Shown: positions 28,332-37,835 of the stretch, piece after piece | Layout: every line of letters starts with the position of its first letter | Numbering within the stretch: the first letter of the stretch is position 1 | From: Rhodopseudomonas palustris | GTDB taxonomy: Bacteria; Pseudomonadota; Alphaproteobacteria; Rhizobiales; Xanthobacteraceae | DNA length: 64,000 nt | Direction: 5' to 3' | Assembly: GCF_003031265.1 (NCBI RefSeq) | Contig: NZ_CP019966.1 | Location: forward strand, 1,054,001 to 1,118,000 | Notes under the pieces: generated by a model | The model's input: the letters and a program-made list of their open reading frames with translations, nothing else | Databases searched by the model: none | Told to the model about the DNA's origin: nothing | Made by a program: the position numbers and the translations under genes

Positions 28332-28742
28332 TTAAGCTCCTCCGCCCGCCGCCCAGATCGTACCGAAATAGCCCAGCGCCACGGCGATCAGACACAGAGT
28401 GGTCGATGCGATCACGTTGAGCACGGCGAGCCCTGCGCGACGGTCGAGCACCAGATTGATGGTCTGCAGACTGAACGACGACACCGTGGTGTAGCCGCCG
28501 AGCACGCCGGTGATGATCAGATCTCGTGTGAGCGGGCCGTCGAATGCACCCGCATAGACCCGGGCGAAGCCGACGAAGACGCCGATGAGCAACGCGCCGG
28601 TCACGTTGACGACGAGTGTGCCCCAGGGGAACGTCGTCCCCCATCGCAGTCCGACCGCATCCGAAACGACGAAGCGGGAAGCGCCTCCGATGGCGCCGCC
28701 GACACCGACCAACAAGCAGGCCTCGAGCGTCATTGTCTGCAC
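28332..28742 (-). CDS. crcB: FluC/CrcB-family fluoride channel subunit, canonical copy
   Basis: 136 residues with four membrane helices. GGAIGGASRFVVSD, TLVVNVTGALLIG and the signature GVLGGYTTVSSFSLQT are all present. FluC channels form antiparallel dimers that let fluoride leave the cell, important at low pH when HF enters. It overlaps the end of the RND pump gene by 13 bases and is followed at two bases by the divergent copy. The three genes are probably one transcript. No fluoride riboswitch is possible in the missing leader, since the gene is internal to an operon. Confidence 0.9.
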   Translation of the reverse strand: MQTMTLEACLLVGVGGAIGGASRFVVSDAVGLRWGTTFPWGTLVVNVTGALLIGVFVGFARVYAGAFDGPLTRDLIITGVLGGYTTVSSFSLQTINLVLDRRAGLAVLNVIASTTLCLIAVALGYFGTIWAAGGGA

Positions 28743-31700
28743 CTCAGATGCGTCGTCGACGGAGACGTGTTGATGTCATCGATCGGCAGCGCAGGCGGGG
28801 GCGCGGGCGGCGTGCCCGCATGCGATCGCAGCCGCGCGATGTGGTTTCCGAGCGCGTCGAGATAGAGATAGACGACGGGCGTCGTGTATAGGGTCAGCAC
28901 TTGCGACAGTAGCAGTCCGCCGACGATGGCGGTGCCGAGCGGCTGCCGCAGCTCCGATCCGGTGCCGGTGCCGAGCATCAACGGCAAGCCGCCCAGGATC
29001 GCCGCGCTGGTCGTCATCAGGATCGGCCGGAACCGCAGGGTGCAGGCCTGATAGATCGAGTCCTCGGGCGAGAGCCCCTGCGTGCGCCGGACATCAAGCG
29101 CGAAGTCGACCAGCATGATGCCGTTCTTCTTGACGATGCCGATCAGCAGGATGATGCCGATCAGCGCGATCACGCTGAGATCCATCTTCACGGCCATCAG
29201 CAATAGCAGCGCGCCGATTCCGGCCGACGGCAAGGTCGAAAGGATCGTGATGGGGTGGATCAGGCTTTCGTAGAGCACGCCGAGAATGATGTAGATCACG
29301 ATCAACGCAACGCCGATCAGCAGCGGCGTGCCGGCCAGAGACGACTGAAACGCCTGGGCGTTGCCCTGGAATGAAGTAGCCAGCGCCGCCGGCTTGCCGG
29401 ATGACTTCTCGAAAGCCTTGATCGCCGCTACGGCATCGCCGAGTGCGATCCCGGGCTGTAGGTTGAACGACAGCGTCACCGAAGGAAACATACTCTGGTG
29501 ATTGATCAGGATCGGGCTCGGCACGATCTTGCTGGTCACCAGCGTGCTGAGTGGCACCTCTTGGCCGCTGGACGACGGCACGTATATCTGTTGCAACGCA
29601 TCAGGGCCGTATTGGTAACGCGGGTCGACTTCCAGGATGACGTGGTACTGGTTCAGCGAGGTGAACATCGTCGAGACGATGCGCTGGCCGAAGGCGTCGT
29701 CGAGTGTATTGTCGATCGTGCTTGGGAGGATGCCGAAGATGGAGGCGACCTGGCGGTCGACCGTGATGTCCAGCCGCGGTCCCGCATTTGCCTGATCGCT
29801 GGCGACGTCAGTGATGCCCGGGATCTGCTTGAGCTTAGCGAGATAGATCGTCGCCCAATGGGCCAGCTCGGCGGAGTCGGCATCCGTCAGCGTGTACTGA
29901 TACTGCGTCTTCGACAGCCGGGCACCGATCGTGATGTCCTGTGCCGACTGCATGTAAAGCTCGACACCCTGAATACGGGCCAGCTCCGGCTTGAGCCGGG
30001 CGATGATCTCGTCGGCGCTGACGTGGCGCTGCTCGCGTGGTTTCAGGATGATGAAGATACGGCCTTGATTCAGCGTCGCGGTCGGGCCGCCCGGCCCGAT
30101 ATAGCTGGCGACCGACTGCACCGCCGGATCCTTCAGCAGCACGCCGACGATCGCCTGCTGGCGCTCGGACATCGCAGGGAACGAAATGTCCTGCGAGGCT
30201 TCGGTGATGCCGACGATCTGCCCGGTGTCCTCCTGCGGGAAGAAGCCCTTGGGGATCACGCTATAGAGGTAGCCGGTCAGCGCGATGGTGGAGGCCATCA
30301 CCATCAGCGTCGAGAAGCGATACCGCAGCACGACGCGCAATCCGCGTGCGTACAGCGCCAGCAGAGAATCGAAAGCCCGCTCGACGACCAGATAGACCTG
30401 TCCATGCCGCTTGCGGGTCTCGTCCTTGAGCAGCCGCGCGCACATCATCGGCGTCAGCGTCAGCGAGATGATCAGCGACAGGATCAGTGAGGCGGTGATG
30501 GTGACGGCGAATTCCTGGAACAGCTTGCCGACGTAACCGCCCATCAGGAACAGCGGGATGAACACCGCGATCAGCGACAGCGTGATCGACACGATGGTGA
30601 AGCCGATCTCGCCCGATCCCTTGATCGCCGCCTGCATCGGGCTGAGGCCGTTCTCGATGTGGCGCACGATGTTCTCGATCACCACGACGGCGTCGTCAAC
30701 GACGAAGCCGACCGCGATGGACAACGCCATCAGCGACAGATTGTCGAGGCTGTAGTCGAGCAGATAGAGTACCGCGAAGCTGCCGACTAGTGACAGCGGT
30801 ACGGTCACCGCCGGAATCACTGTCGCCCAGACATTGCGCAGGAACAGGAAAATCACCATCACGACAAGCCCGATGGTGAGCAGCAACGTGTGCTGCACGT
30901 CGGACACCGCGGCGCGGATCGTCTGCGTCCGGTCGGCGGCGATCGTCACCTTGATGGCGGGGGGCAGCGAGGCCTGCAGCTCCGGCAACAGCGCCTTGAT
31001 CCGGTCCACCGTTGCGATCACATTGGCGCCGGGTACTCGCTGGACCGCGAGAATGATGGCGCGGTCCTTGTTGTACCAGCCGGCCAACAGATCATTCTCG
31101 GGACCTTCGATGGCTTTGCCGATGTCGCGGATTCGTATCGGTGAGCCGTTGCGATAGGCGATAATCAGAGCGTCGTATTGGTCCGGCTTGAGCAGCTGGT
31201 CGTTGGTGTTGAGGGTATAGGTGACGCGCGGGCTGTTGAGCGTGCCTTTGGGCAGATCGACATTGGCGCCGGCGACGACGCTGCGGACCTCCTCGAGGCT
31301 GAGGCCGCGGGCCGCCAAAGCCTCCGGATCGACCTGGATGCGGATCGCCGGCTTCTGCTGGCCGCCGATGCCGACCAGCCCGACGCCGGGAATCTGCGAA
31401 ATCTTCGGCAGCAGGATGTTTTCCGCATAGGCGTCGACGGTGGTGAGCGGCAGGCTGTCGGACGTCAGTGCCAGCAGCATCACCGGCGTTTCGGCCGGGT
31501 TCACTTTGCGGATCGTCGGCGGGTAGGGGATATTCGGCGGCAGGTACGGACTCGCGGCGTTGATTGCGGCCAACACGTCTGTCGCGGCGCTGTCGACGTT
31601 CCGCGACAAATCGAACTGCACGATCAGCTGCGCGACGCCGAGCGCGCTCGAGGACGTCATCTGCACCACGCCGGGGATCTGGCTGAGCTGTTGCTCCAGC

Positions 31701-31897
31701 GGCGTCGCGATCGACGAGGCGATGGTCTGCGGATCGGCGCCTGGCAGCTGCGCCGAGATCTGGATGGTCGGATAATTGACGTTCGGCAGAGCGCCGACGG
31801 GGAGAAGCCGATAAGTCGCGAGCCCGCACAGCAGCAGGCCGAACATCAATAGCGAGGTTGCGATTGGACGGCTGATGAAGGGAGCCGAGAGATTCAT
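28730..31897 (-). CDS. RND-family multidrug efflux transporter (HAE1/MdtB-like)
   Basis: 1055 residues with the RND layout: 12 membrane helices and two large periplasmic loops. NLSAPFISRPIATSLLMFG is the family start. Loop motif PGADPQTIASSIATPLEQQL and the helix-4 proton-relay acids in GFVVDDAVVVIENI are present. It is an inner-membrane proton antiporter that needs a periplasmic adaptor (the overlapping upstream gene) and an outer-membrane channel (none in the window). Similarity is strongest to MdtB/C-type pumps. The ATG at 31895-31897 overlaps the adaptor's stop by four bases; the frame remains open 107 codons upstream without coding similarity. Confidence 0.94.
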   Translation of the reverse strand: MNLSAPFISRPIATSLLMFGLLLCGLATYRLLPVGALPNVNYPTIQISAQLPGADPQTIASSIATPLEQQLSQIPGVVQMTSSSALGVAQLIVQFDLSRNVDSAATDVLAAINAASPYLPPNIPYPPTIRKVNPAETPVMLLALTSDSLPLTTVDAYAENILLPKISQIPGVGLVGIGGQQKPAIRIQVDPEALAARGLSLEEVRSVVAGANVDLPKGTLNSPRVTYTLNTNDQLLKPDQYDALIIAYRNGSPIRIRDIGKAIEGPENDLLAGWYNKDRAIILAVQRVPGANVIATVDRIKALLPELQASLPPAIKVTIAADRTQTIRAAVSDVQHTLLLTIGLVVMVIFLFLRNVWATVIPAVTVPLSLVGSFAVLYLLDYSLDNLSLMALSIAVGFVVDDAVVVIENIVRHIENGLSPMQAAIKGSGEIGFTIVSITLSLIAVFIPLFLMGGYVGKLFQEFAVTITASLILSLIISLTLTPMMCARLLKDETRKRHGQVYLVVERAFDSLLALYARGLRVVLRYRFSTLMVMASTIALTGYLYSVIPKGFFPQEDTGQIVGITEASQDISFPAMSERQQAIVGVLLKDPAVQSVASYIGPGGPTATLNQGRIFIILKPREQRHVSADEIIARLKPELARIQGVELYMQSAQDITIGARLSKTQYQYTLTDADSAELAHWATIYLAKLKQIPGITDVASDQANAGPRLDITVDRQVASIFGILPSTIDNTLDDAFGQRIVSTMFTSLNQYHVILEVDPRYQYGPDALQQIYVPSSSGQEVPLSTLVTSKIVPSPILINHQSMFPSVTLSFNLQPGIALGDAVAAIKAFEKSSGKPAALATSFQGNAQAFQSSLAGTPLLIGVALIVIYIILGVLYESLIHPITILSTLPSAGIGALLLLMAVKMDLSVIALIGIILLIGIVKKNGIMLVDFALDVRRTQGLSPEDSIYQACTLRFRPILMTTSAAILGGLPLMLGTGTGSELRQPLGTAIVGGLLLSQVLTLYTTPVVYLYLDALGNHIARLRSHAGTPPAPPPALPIDDINTSPSTTHLRCRQ

Positions 31898-33078
31898 GGT
31901 AGGGCGTCCTGAACGGCGCTCTGCAGATCGGCTTCCTGCGCCGCCTTGCCGTACAATGGCTGAATTCGGCTTCCGTCCGTCAGTCGATACTGCCCGTCGA
32001 CCACTACCGTCTCGTCGCCGGCGAGGCCGGAGTCGATCAGCGCCTGTCCGCGGCTGATTTGACCGACTGTCACAGGCCGCATCTCGGCTGTTCCCGACGG
32101 CGAAACCACGTAGATGTAGGAGCCATTCGGCCCCTGCTGCACGGCGGAGCCCGCGACGGTGGCGGCGTTCTTTCGCGTCGTCAGCAGCAGATTGACCGTG
32201 ACTAACTGGCCCGGCCACAGCCGATGCTCGGTGTTGGCGAACTCCGCCTTGAGCTGCACGGTGCCGGTCGCCTGGTCGATCTGGTTGTTGACGAGCAGAA
32301 GCTTGCCTTCGTCGAGCCTGGTCCGGCCGTCTTGGGTATAGGCGATCACTGGGAGGGAGCCCTTGGCCATCTGAGTCTGAATCCGGGGCAGATCGGCTTC
32401 GGGCAAAGCGAACAGAACGGAGATCGGCTCGATCTGGGTCACCACCACCAAACCATTGGGATCGGTCGGATGAATGATATTGCCGATATCGATTTGTCGA
32501 ACGCCAGTGATGCCGGGGATCGGCGAGGTCAGACGGGTGTAGCCGAGCTGAACGTTGGCCTGATCGATCGCCGCTTGGTCGGCCTCTACGGCTGCCTGAA
32601 GCTGAGAGACCTTCGCCTGCTGGGTCTCGATCGCTTGGGTGCTGGCGAAGCCCTTGTCGCCGAGCTGAGTATCTCGATCGAGATTAGCCTTGGCGTTGCC
32701 AAGGTGTGCAGCATCTCGGTCGCGATTAGCGGTCAGCTGTGCGATCTGCGCCTGATAGGGACGCGGATCGATCTGCGCCAGCAGGTCGCCGGCTTTGACG
32801 AATTGCCCTTCAGTGAAATCGATCGCGGTGAGCTGGCCCTGGATCTGACTGCGGACCACATCGGTGTTGTAGGCGACGACGGTCCCGATGCCGCGCAAAT
32901 AGATCGGCACATCGCTGCGCGTGACCCTCGCGGTAATCACCGGCACCGCTGCGCTTGGCACCTGCACCACGGCTGATGCAACGACGGACTCGTCTTGTCG
33001 GACGTACCAGAGGCTTGCCGCAAGCGCGGCTCCGGCCAGCGTGGAGGCGAGAATGGCGGATTTGCGCATGGTCGACAT
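31894..33078 (-). CDS. RND efflux periplasmic adaptor (membrane fusion protein, MdtA-like)
   Basis: 394 residues. An N-terminal signal anchor (about 8-26) is followed by a lipoyl half-motif (GTVVAYNTDVVRSQIQGQL, GQFVKAGDLLAQIDPRPY) and a coiled-coil hairpin rich in Ala/Gln (about 105-170). The second lipoyl half is LGYTRLTSPIPGITGV, then beta-barrel and membrane-proximal domains. It links the RND pump to an outer-membrane tunnel. AAGGA precedes the ATG. It is the first gene of the adaptor-pump-FluC-FluC operon. A perfect 12-bp palindrome lies in the upstream region shared with poxB. Confidence 0.93.
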   Translation of the reverse strand: MSTMRKSAILASTLAGAALAASLWYVRQDESVVASAVVQVPSAAVPVITARVTRSDVPIYLRGIGTVVAYNTDVVRSQIQGQLTAIDFTEGQFVKAGDLLAQIDPRPYQAQIAQLTANRDRDAAHLGNAKANLDRDTQLGDKGFASTQAIETQQAKVSQLQAAVEADQAAIDQANVQLGYTRLTSPIPGITGVRQIDIGNIIHPTDPNGLVVVTQIEPISVLFALPEADLPRIQTQMAKGSLPVIAYTQDGRTRLDEGKLLLVNNQIDQATGTVQLKAEFANTEHRLWPGQLVTVNLLLTTRKNAATVAGSAVQQGPNGSYIYVVSPSGTAEMRPVTVGQISRGQALIDSGLAGDETVVVDGQYRLTDGSRIQPLYGKAAQEADLQSAVQDALP

Positions 33079-33439
33079 GTCCTTGCGAGTCTGACGAATT
33101 CACGCCGCACCATGCCGCTGTCCGAGCCGCGACTTCGACGCCTGCAGGCGGAGCAAGCGGAGCGCAATCGGCGGTGCGTTGCAGCCGGAGATCGATTAGA
33201 CAGCTGGACTGTGGCGCCGCGCGATTTTGCAAATTTGCACGGCACAGGCGCGCCATAGCGGGGCCTGAGAGCATTGCAGCTCTGCTCGGCACGCCGCGTG
33301 GGCCTCGGATGAAATAGTCTTGTGATTCGGCGCGCGGCTTTCCACCTGCTCAAAGCTTCAATCGGTGAAGGCGTGAATCGCGGTGTGGTGGTCGCGCCCA
33401 ATTGCTGATCCTTCACAGCTCAGTCAGGGAGTCGGGTGC
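33079..33439. other. Divergent intergenic region between the RND operon and poxB
   Basis: 361 bases without a gene, upstream of two divergently transcribed units, so it should hold both promoters. The one clear structure is the palindrome TGCAAATTTGCA at 33228-33239, 150 bases from the adaptor start and 201 from poxB. It is a plausible operator for a dimeric repressor. No regulator gene is adjacent. Confidence 0.5.
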
Positions 33440-35170
33440 ATGCCCAAGGTCGCGGATCGAATTGTCGAGACCCTTCATCAAGCCGGAGTCCGGCGCATCT
33501 TCGGCGTCGTCGGAGACAGCCTCAACGGACTGACGGAGGCGCTGCGCGAGCACGGCGGAATCCAGTGGGTGCACGTCCGCCACGAGGAAGTCGCCGCCTT
33601 CGCCGCCGCCGGCGAATCCCAGATCACCGGCGAACTCGCGGTCTGCGCAGGTTCCTGCGGCCCGGGTAATCTCCATTTGATCAACGGCCTTTACGACGCG
33701 CAGCGGACACGTACGCCGGTGTTGGCGATCGCGGCGCAGATCCCGTCGGCCGAGATCGGCGGCGGCTACTTCCAGGAGACGCACCCGCAGAATCTGTTCC
33801 GTGAATGCAGCGTGTATTGCGAGCTGGTCTCTGATCCGCATCAGTTCGACTTCGTCATCGAGAACGCGATCCGCGCCGCCATCGGCCGTCGCGGCGTCGC
33901 CGTCGTGGTGATCCCCGGCGACGTTGCGTTGCGTGAGGCGACGGGGCGCGGAGTGTCGCCGGTCTCGGGCCTGCTGCCGCCGGCACCGGTCGTCACGCCG
34001 GGCGAGGCGGAGATCGAGGCGCTGGCGACATTGCTCAACGGCGCCGGCAGGGTCACGCTGTTCTGCGGCCGCGGCTGCGCCGGCGCGCACGACGAGCTGA
34101 TGGCGCTGGCAGAGGCGCTGAAGAGCCCGATGGTTCACGCGCTCGGCGGCAAGGAGTACGTCGAATACGACAATCCCTACGACGTCGGCATGACCGGCTT
34201 CATCGGCTTTTCATCGGGCTATGAGGCCATGCACGCCTGCGACGTGCTGCTGATGCTGGGCACCGACTTCCCGTACAAGCAGTTCTTGCCAGGCGACGTG
34301 AAGATCGCCCAGATCGATCTCCGCGCCGAACAGCTCGGCCGCCGCTGCAAGCTCGACCTCGGTGTCGTCGGCGGCGTGCGCGAGGCCATCGCAGCGCTGT
34401 TGCCGAAGCTGACGACCAAGACCGATCGCCGGCATCTCGACCACTGCGTGGCGCACTACGTGTCGGCCCGAGAGGGTCTCGACGACCTCGCCAAGGGTAC
34501 GCCTGGCCACAAGCCGATCCATCCGCAATACCTCGCCAAGCTGATCAGCGACAGCGCCGCCGAGGATGCGGTGTTCAGCTTCGACGTCGGCACGCCGACG
34601 ATCTGGGCGGCGCGCTATCTGAAGATGAATGGTCGTCGCCGCCTGATCGGCTCCCTCGCGCACGGCTCGATGGCGAACGCGCTGCCGCAGGCGATCGGCG
34701 TCCAGGCGGCGCAGCCGGGCCGGCAGGTGATCTCGCTGTCCGGCGACGGCGGATTCACCATGCTGATGGGTGATCTCATCACGCTGACCCAGATGAAGTT
34801 GCCGGTGAAGATCGTGATCTTCAACAACGGCGTGCTTGGCTTCGTGGCGCTGGAGATGAAGGCGGCCGGCTTCGTCGAGCTCGGTACCGATCTGCAGAAT
34901 CCGGACTTCGCCGCGATGGCGCGGGCGGTGGGCATTCACGGCGCTCGGGTCGAGGATCCCGGCGACCTTCCGTCTGCGGTGGCCGAGTTTCTCGCTCACG
35001 ACGGCCCCGCCGTGCTCGACGTTGTAACCGCCAAGCAGGAACTGTCGATGCCGCCGACAATCGGCGCCGAGCAGGTCAAGGGCTTTAGCCTGTGGCTGGT
35101 CCGGGCGGTGATGAGCGGGCGCGGCGACGAAGTGATTGATCTCGCCGAACAGAATATGTTGCCCCGCTAG
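33440..35170 (+). CDS. poxB: Pyruvate dehydrogenase (quinone) / pyruvate oxidase
   Basis: 576 residues, a ThDP- and FAD-dependent enzyme that turns pyruvate into acetate and CO2 and passes electrons to ubiquinone at the membrane. The ThDP Glu lies in VRHEEVAAFAAAGESQ. The ThDP/Mg motif runs from SGDGGFTMLMGD to IFNNGVLGF. The C-terminus, KGFSLWLVRAVMSGRGDEVI followed by DLAEQNMLPR, closely follows the membrane-activation tail of E. coli PoxB. Start ATG 33440 gives the family length. In E. coli PoxB is made under stationary-phase and acid stress. A strong stem-loop follows the gene, which precedes the YdeP-like/CioAB operon. Confidence 0.93.
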   Translation: MPKVADRIVETLHQAGVRRIFGVVGDSLNGLTEALREHGGIQWVHVRHEEVAAFAAAGESQITGELAVCAGSCGPGNLHLINGLYDAQRTRTPVLAIAAQIPSAEIGGGYFQETHPQNLFRECSVYCELVSDPHQFDFVIENAIRAAIGRRGVAVVVIPGDVALREATGRGVSPVSGLLPPAPVVTPGEAEIEALATLLNGAGRVTLFCGRGCAGAHDELMALAEALKSPMVHALGGKEYVEYDNPYDVGMTGFIGFSSGYEAMHACDVLLMLGTDFPYKQFLPGDVKIAQIDLRAEQLGRRCKLDLGVVGGVREAIAALLPKLTTKTDRRHLDHCVAHYVSAREGLDDLAKGTPGHKPIHPQYLAKLISDSAAEDAVFSFDVGTPTIWAARYLKMNGRRRLIGSLAHGSMANALPQAIGVQAAQPGRQVISLSGDGGFTMLMGDLITLTQMKLPVKIVIFNNGVLGFVALEMKAAGFVELGTDLQNPDFAAMARAVGIHGARVEDPGDLPSAVAEFLAHDGPAVLDVVTAKQELSMPPTIGAEQVKGFSLWLVRAVMSGRGDEVIDLAEQNMLPR

Positions 35171-35191
35171 GCATATCGGCAGTGGAAGAAT

Positions 35192-35232
35192 GAAGATGCG
35201 CCGCACCAGCCCAGCCTTGGCGGCGCATCTTC
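35192..35232 (+). terminator. Stem-loop terminator after poxB
   Basis: A perfect 13-bp stem, GAAGATGCGCCGC (35192-35204) and its reverse complement (35220-35232), with a 15-base loop, 21 bases past the poxB stop. No long T tract follows. Confidence 0.75.
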
Positions 35233-35420
35233 GTGTCAATCGCGCCTGAGCCGGACGCGTGCCGCCGCGCGCCCGGCCGGCAGCGGATGCCCCCCGATTA
35301 CCAACTCTTCGGGCGTTCGTTTCGCACTCCGCAATGCGAAATGAAAATGCATTGGTCCCGATGTCACCACCTGAGAGAGGCGCGGGATACGGTCCCGCTG
35401 CCAGTTCTCGCAGAGGGGCC

Positions 35421-37817
35421 ATGGTGACAAAGCGGCGACCAGAGGGGATTCGAGACTACGAGGAGCCGGCGGGCGGGTGGGGTGCGCTGAAGGCGCTGGC
35501 CGTCGCGTTGAAGGAACAGCAGCTCATCGTCGACGGCGTTCCCACTCTCTTGAGGCAGAACCAGCCGGACGGTTTCGATTGTCCGGGTTGCGCCTGGCCG
35601 GACCCCAAGCACACCTCGGCCTTCGAGTTCTGCGAGAACGGCGCCAAGGCGGTGACCTGGGAATCGACGCAGAAGCGGGTCGGACCTGAGTTTTTCGCGC
35701 AGCATACGGTCGCATCGCTGTGGGAGCGATCCGATTATTGGCTCGAAGATCAGGGCCGGCTGACCCATCCGCTGCGATACAACGCCGAAACCGACAAATA
35801 CGAGGCGGTCGACTGGCAGGCCGCGTTCGACGATATCGCCACGCGACTGAGCGCGCTCGACGATCCCAATCAGCTCGAACTCTACACCTCCGGCCGCGCC
35901 TCAAACGAAGCGGCGTTTCTGTTTCAGCTGTTCGGCCGCCAGTTCGGCACCAACAATTTCCCCGACTGCTCGAACATGTGCCACGAGGCGACCTCGGTCG
36001 GCTTGCCGCGGTCGATCGGCATCGGCAAGGGCACCGTCACGCTCGAGGATTTCGACAAGGCCGAACTGATCATCTCGATCGGCCACAACCCCGGCACCAA
36101 TCATCCTCGGATGATGACGCCGCTCCGCAATGCGTCGCGGCGCGGCGTCAAGATCATCGTGCTTAACCCGCTGCGCGAACGCGCGCTGGAGCGCTTCGAG
36201 GCCCCGCAGGCGCCGATCGAAATGGCGACCACCTCGTCGACGCCGATCGCCTCGTGCTACTTCCAGGTCAAGGTCGGCGGCGACGCCGCCGCGCTCAAGG
36301 GGATCTGCAAGGCGCTGGTGGCGAAGGACAAGGCGGCGCGGGCCGCCGATCTGGCGCCGCTGCTCGATCACACCTTCATCGCCGGCCACACCGCAGGATT
36401 CGACGCGATGGTCGCCGATCTCGAGGCCTGCAGCTGGTCGGCGATCGAGCGCGCTTGCGGATTGCCGCGTGCCGATCTGGAGCGGATCGCCGACGACTAC
36501 GCGGCCTCGAACGCCACCATCGTCTGCTACGGCATGGGCGTCACGCAACACGTCACAGGCACCGCCAATGTGCAGCAGATCGTCAATCTGCTGCTGCTGA
36601 AGGGCAACATCGGCAAGCCCGGCACCGGCATCTGTCCGCTGCGCGGGCACTCCAACGTGCAGGGCGATCGCACCGTCGGCATCACCGAGCGGCCGTCGGC
36701 GCAACTGCTCGATCGTCTTCGCGACGTGTTCGGCTTCGAGCCGCCGCGGGCCTTCGGCCATTCGGTGGTCGACAGCATCGCGGCGATGCGCGACGGCGCC
36801 GCCAAGGCGGTGATCTGCCTCGGCGGCAATCTGGCGATGGCGGCATCCGATCCGCAGGCGTGCTTTGCGGGATTCCGCGGGCTCGATCTCGCCGTGCATC
36901 TCGCTACCAAGCTCAATCGCACGCATCTACTCGCGGCCAGGACGACCTATCTGTTTCCGGTTCTGGGCCGCACCGACGCCGACATGCAGGCGTCCGGGCG
37001 GCAGGCGCTCACCGTCGAAGACTCGATGTCGATGGTGCATGCCTCGCGCGGCTTCCTCGCGCCGCCGAGCGATCAGGTGCGCTCCGAACCGGCGATCCTG
37101 GCCGGCATCGCCAAAGCGACGTTGGCCGGCCGGACACGGGTCGATTGGGATGCGCTGGCCGGCAACTACGACCTGATCCGGGATGCCATCGAAGAAGTCT
37201 TTCCGGAATTCGAGGCCTACAATGATCGGATCCGCAAGCCCGGCGGATTCCAGCTGCCGAATTCGGCGGCGATGCGGATCTGGAACACGCCGACCGGCAA
37301 GGCGAATTTCGCCATCTTCGCCGGCCTCGGAGAGGACGAGACCACCGCGGATCCCGACGTGTTGCGGATGACTTCGCTGCGCGCCCACGATCAGTACAAC
37401 ACCACGATCTACGGCCTCAACGACCGTTACCGCGGCGTGTTCGGCCGCCGCGATGTGCTGTTCGTCAATCCCCGCGATCTGGCACGGCTCGGCTTTGCCG
37501 AAGGCGACGTCGTCGACGTTGCCACTGCGCTGGACTACGCGCGGCCCGACCGCATTGTCCAGGGCCTGACATTGGTGAGCTACAATCTGCCGGACGGCTG
37601 CTGCGCCTCTTACTACCCGGAGATCCAGCCGCTGGTGGCGCTCGACTTCCGTGATCCGGAGTGCCTGACGCCGTCCTACAAATCGATCCCCGTCAAGATA
37701 ACTCCCGCCGCGGCGTCGCTCACCGGCAATCGGGCGGTGGCACGCGACGGGATCGTCGGCAGATCCCCGGCCGCAACCGCCGCCGCACATGCTTCGCCCA
37801 TATCCCCCAGCGAATGA
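35421..37817 (+). CDS. FdhF/YdeP-family molybdopterin oxidoreductase
   Basis: 798 residues of the DMSO-reductase superfamily. The YdeP-type N-terminus has GFDCPGCAWPDPKH and FEFCENGAKA, giving Cys residues for a possible Fe-S site. The molybdopterin-binding core follows (LYTSGRASNEAAFLFQLF, NNFPDCSNMCHEATSVGL, ISIGHNPGTNHPRMM, LLKGNIGKPGTGICPLRGH). A C-terminal MGD-binding domain contains RAHDQYNTTIYGLNDRYRG. Annotated homologues are called formate dehydrogenase-like, but the substrate of YdeP is not established; E. coli YdeP supports acid resistance. ATG 35421 starts the conserved protein, although the frame opens earlier. It ends 18 bases before the bd-oxidase gene, implying co-transcription and electron delivery to quinone. 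Confidence 0.88.
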   Translation: MVTKRRPEGIRDYEEPAGGWGALKALAVALKEQQLIVDGVPTLLRQNQPDGFDCPGCAWPDPKHTSAFEFCENGAKAVTWESTQKRVGPEFFAQHTVASLWERSDYWLEDQGRLTHPLRYNAETDKYEAVDWQAAFDDIATRLSALDDPNQLELYTSGRASNEAAFLFQLFGRQFGTNNFPDCSNMCHEATSVGLPRSIGIGKGTVTLEDFDKAELIISIGHNPGTNHPRMMTPLRNASRRGVKIIVLNPLRERALERFEAPQAPIEMATTSSTPIASCYFQVKVGGDAAALKGICKALVAKDKAARAADLAPLLDHTFIAGHTAGFDAMVADLEACSWSAIERACGLPRADLERIADDYAASNATIVCYGMGVTQHVTGTANVQQIVNLLLLKGNIGKPGTGICPLRGHSNVQGDRTVGITERPSAQLLDRLRDVFGFEPPRAFGHSVVDSIAAMRDGAAKAVICLGGNLAMAASDPQACFAGFRGLDLAVHLATKLNRTHLLAARTTYLFPVLGRTDADMQASGRQALTVEDSMSMVHASRGFLAPPSDQVRSEPAILAGIAKATLAGRTRVDWDALAGNYDLIRDAIEEVFPEFEAYNDRIRKPGGFQLPNSAAMRIWNTPTGKANFAIFAGLGEDETTADPDVLRMTSLRAHDQYNTTIYGLNDRYRGVFGRRDVLFVNPRDLARLGFAEGDVVDVATALDYARPDRIVQGLTLVSYNLPDGCCASYYPEIQPLVALDFRDPECLTPSYKSIPVKITPAAASLTGNRAVARDGIVGRSPAATAAAHASPISPSE

Positions 37818-37835
37818 ACTGAACAGGCTCACCCG

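Noticed and set aside
33228..33239. TGCAAATTTGCA palindrome as a defined TetR operator
   Set aside because: The palindrome is real, but no repressor gene is adjacent and a 12-mer is weak evidence, so it is only mentioned in the region entry.
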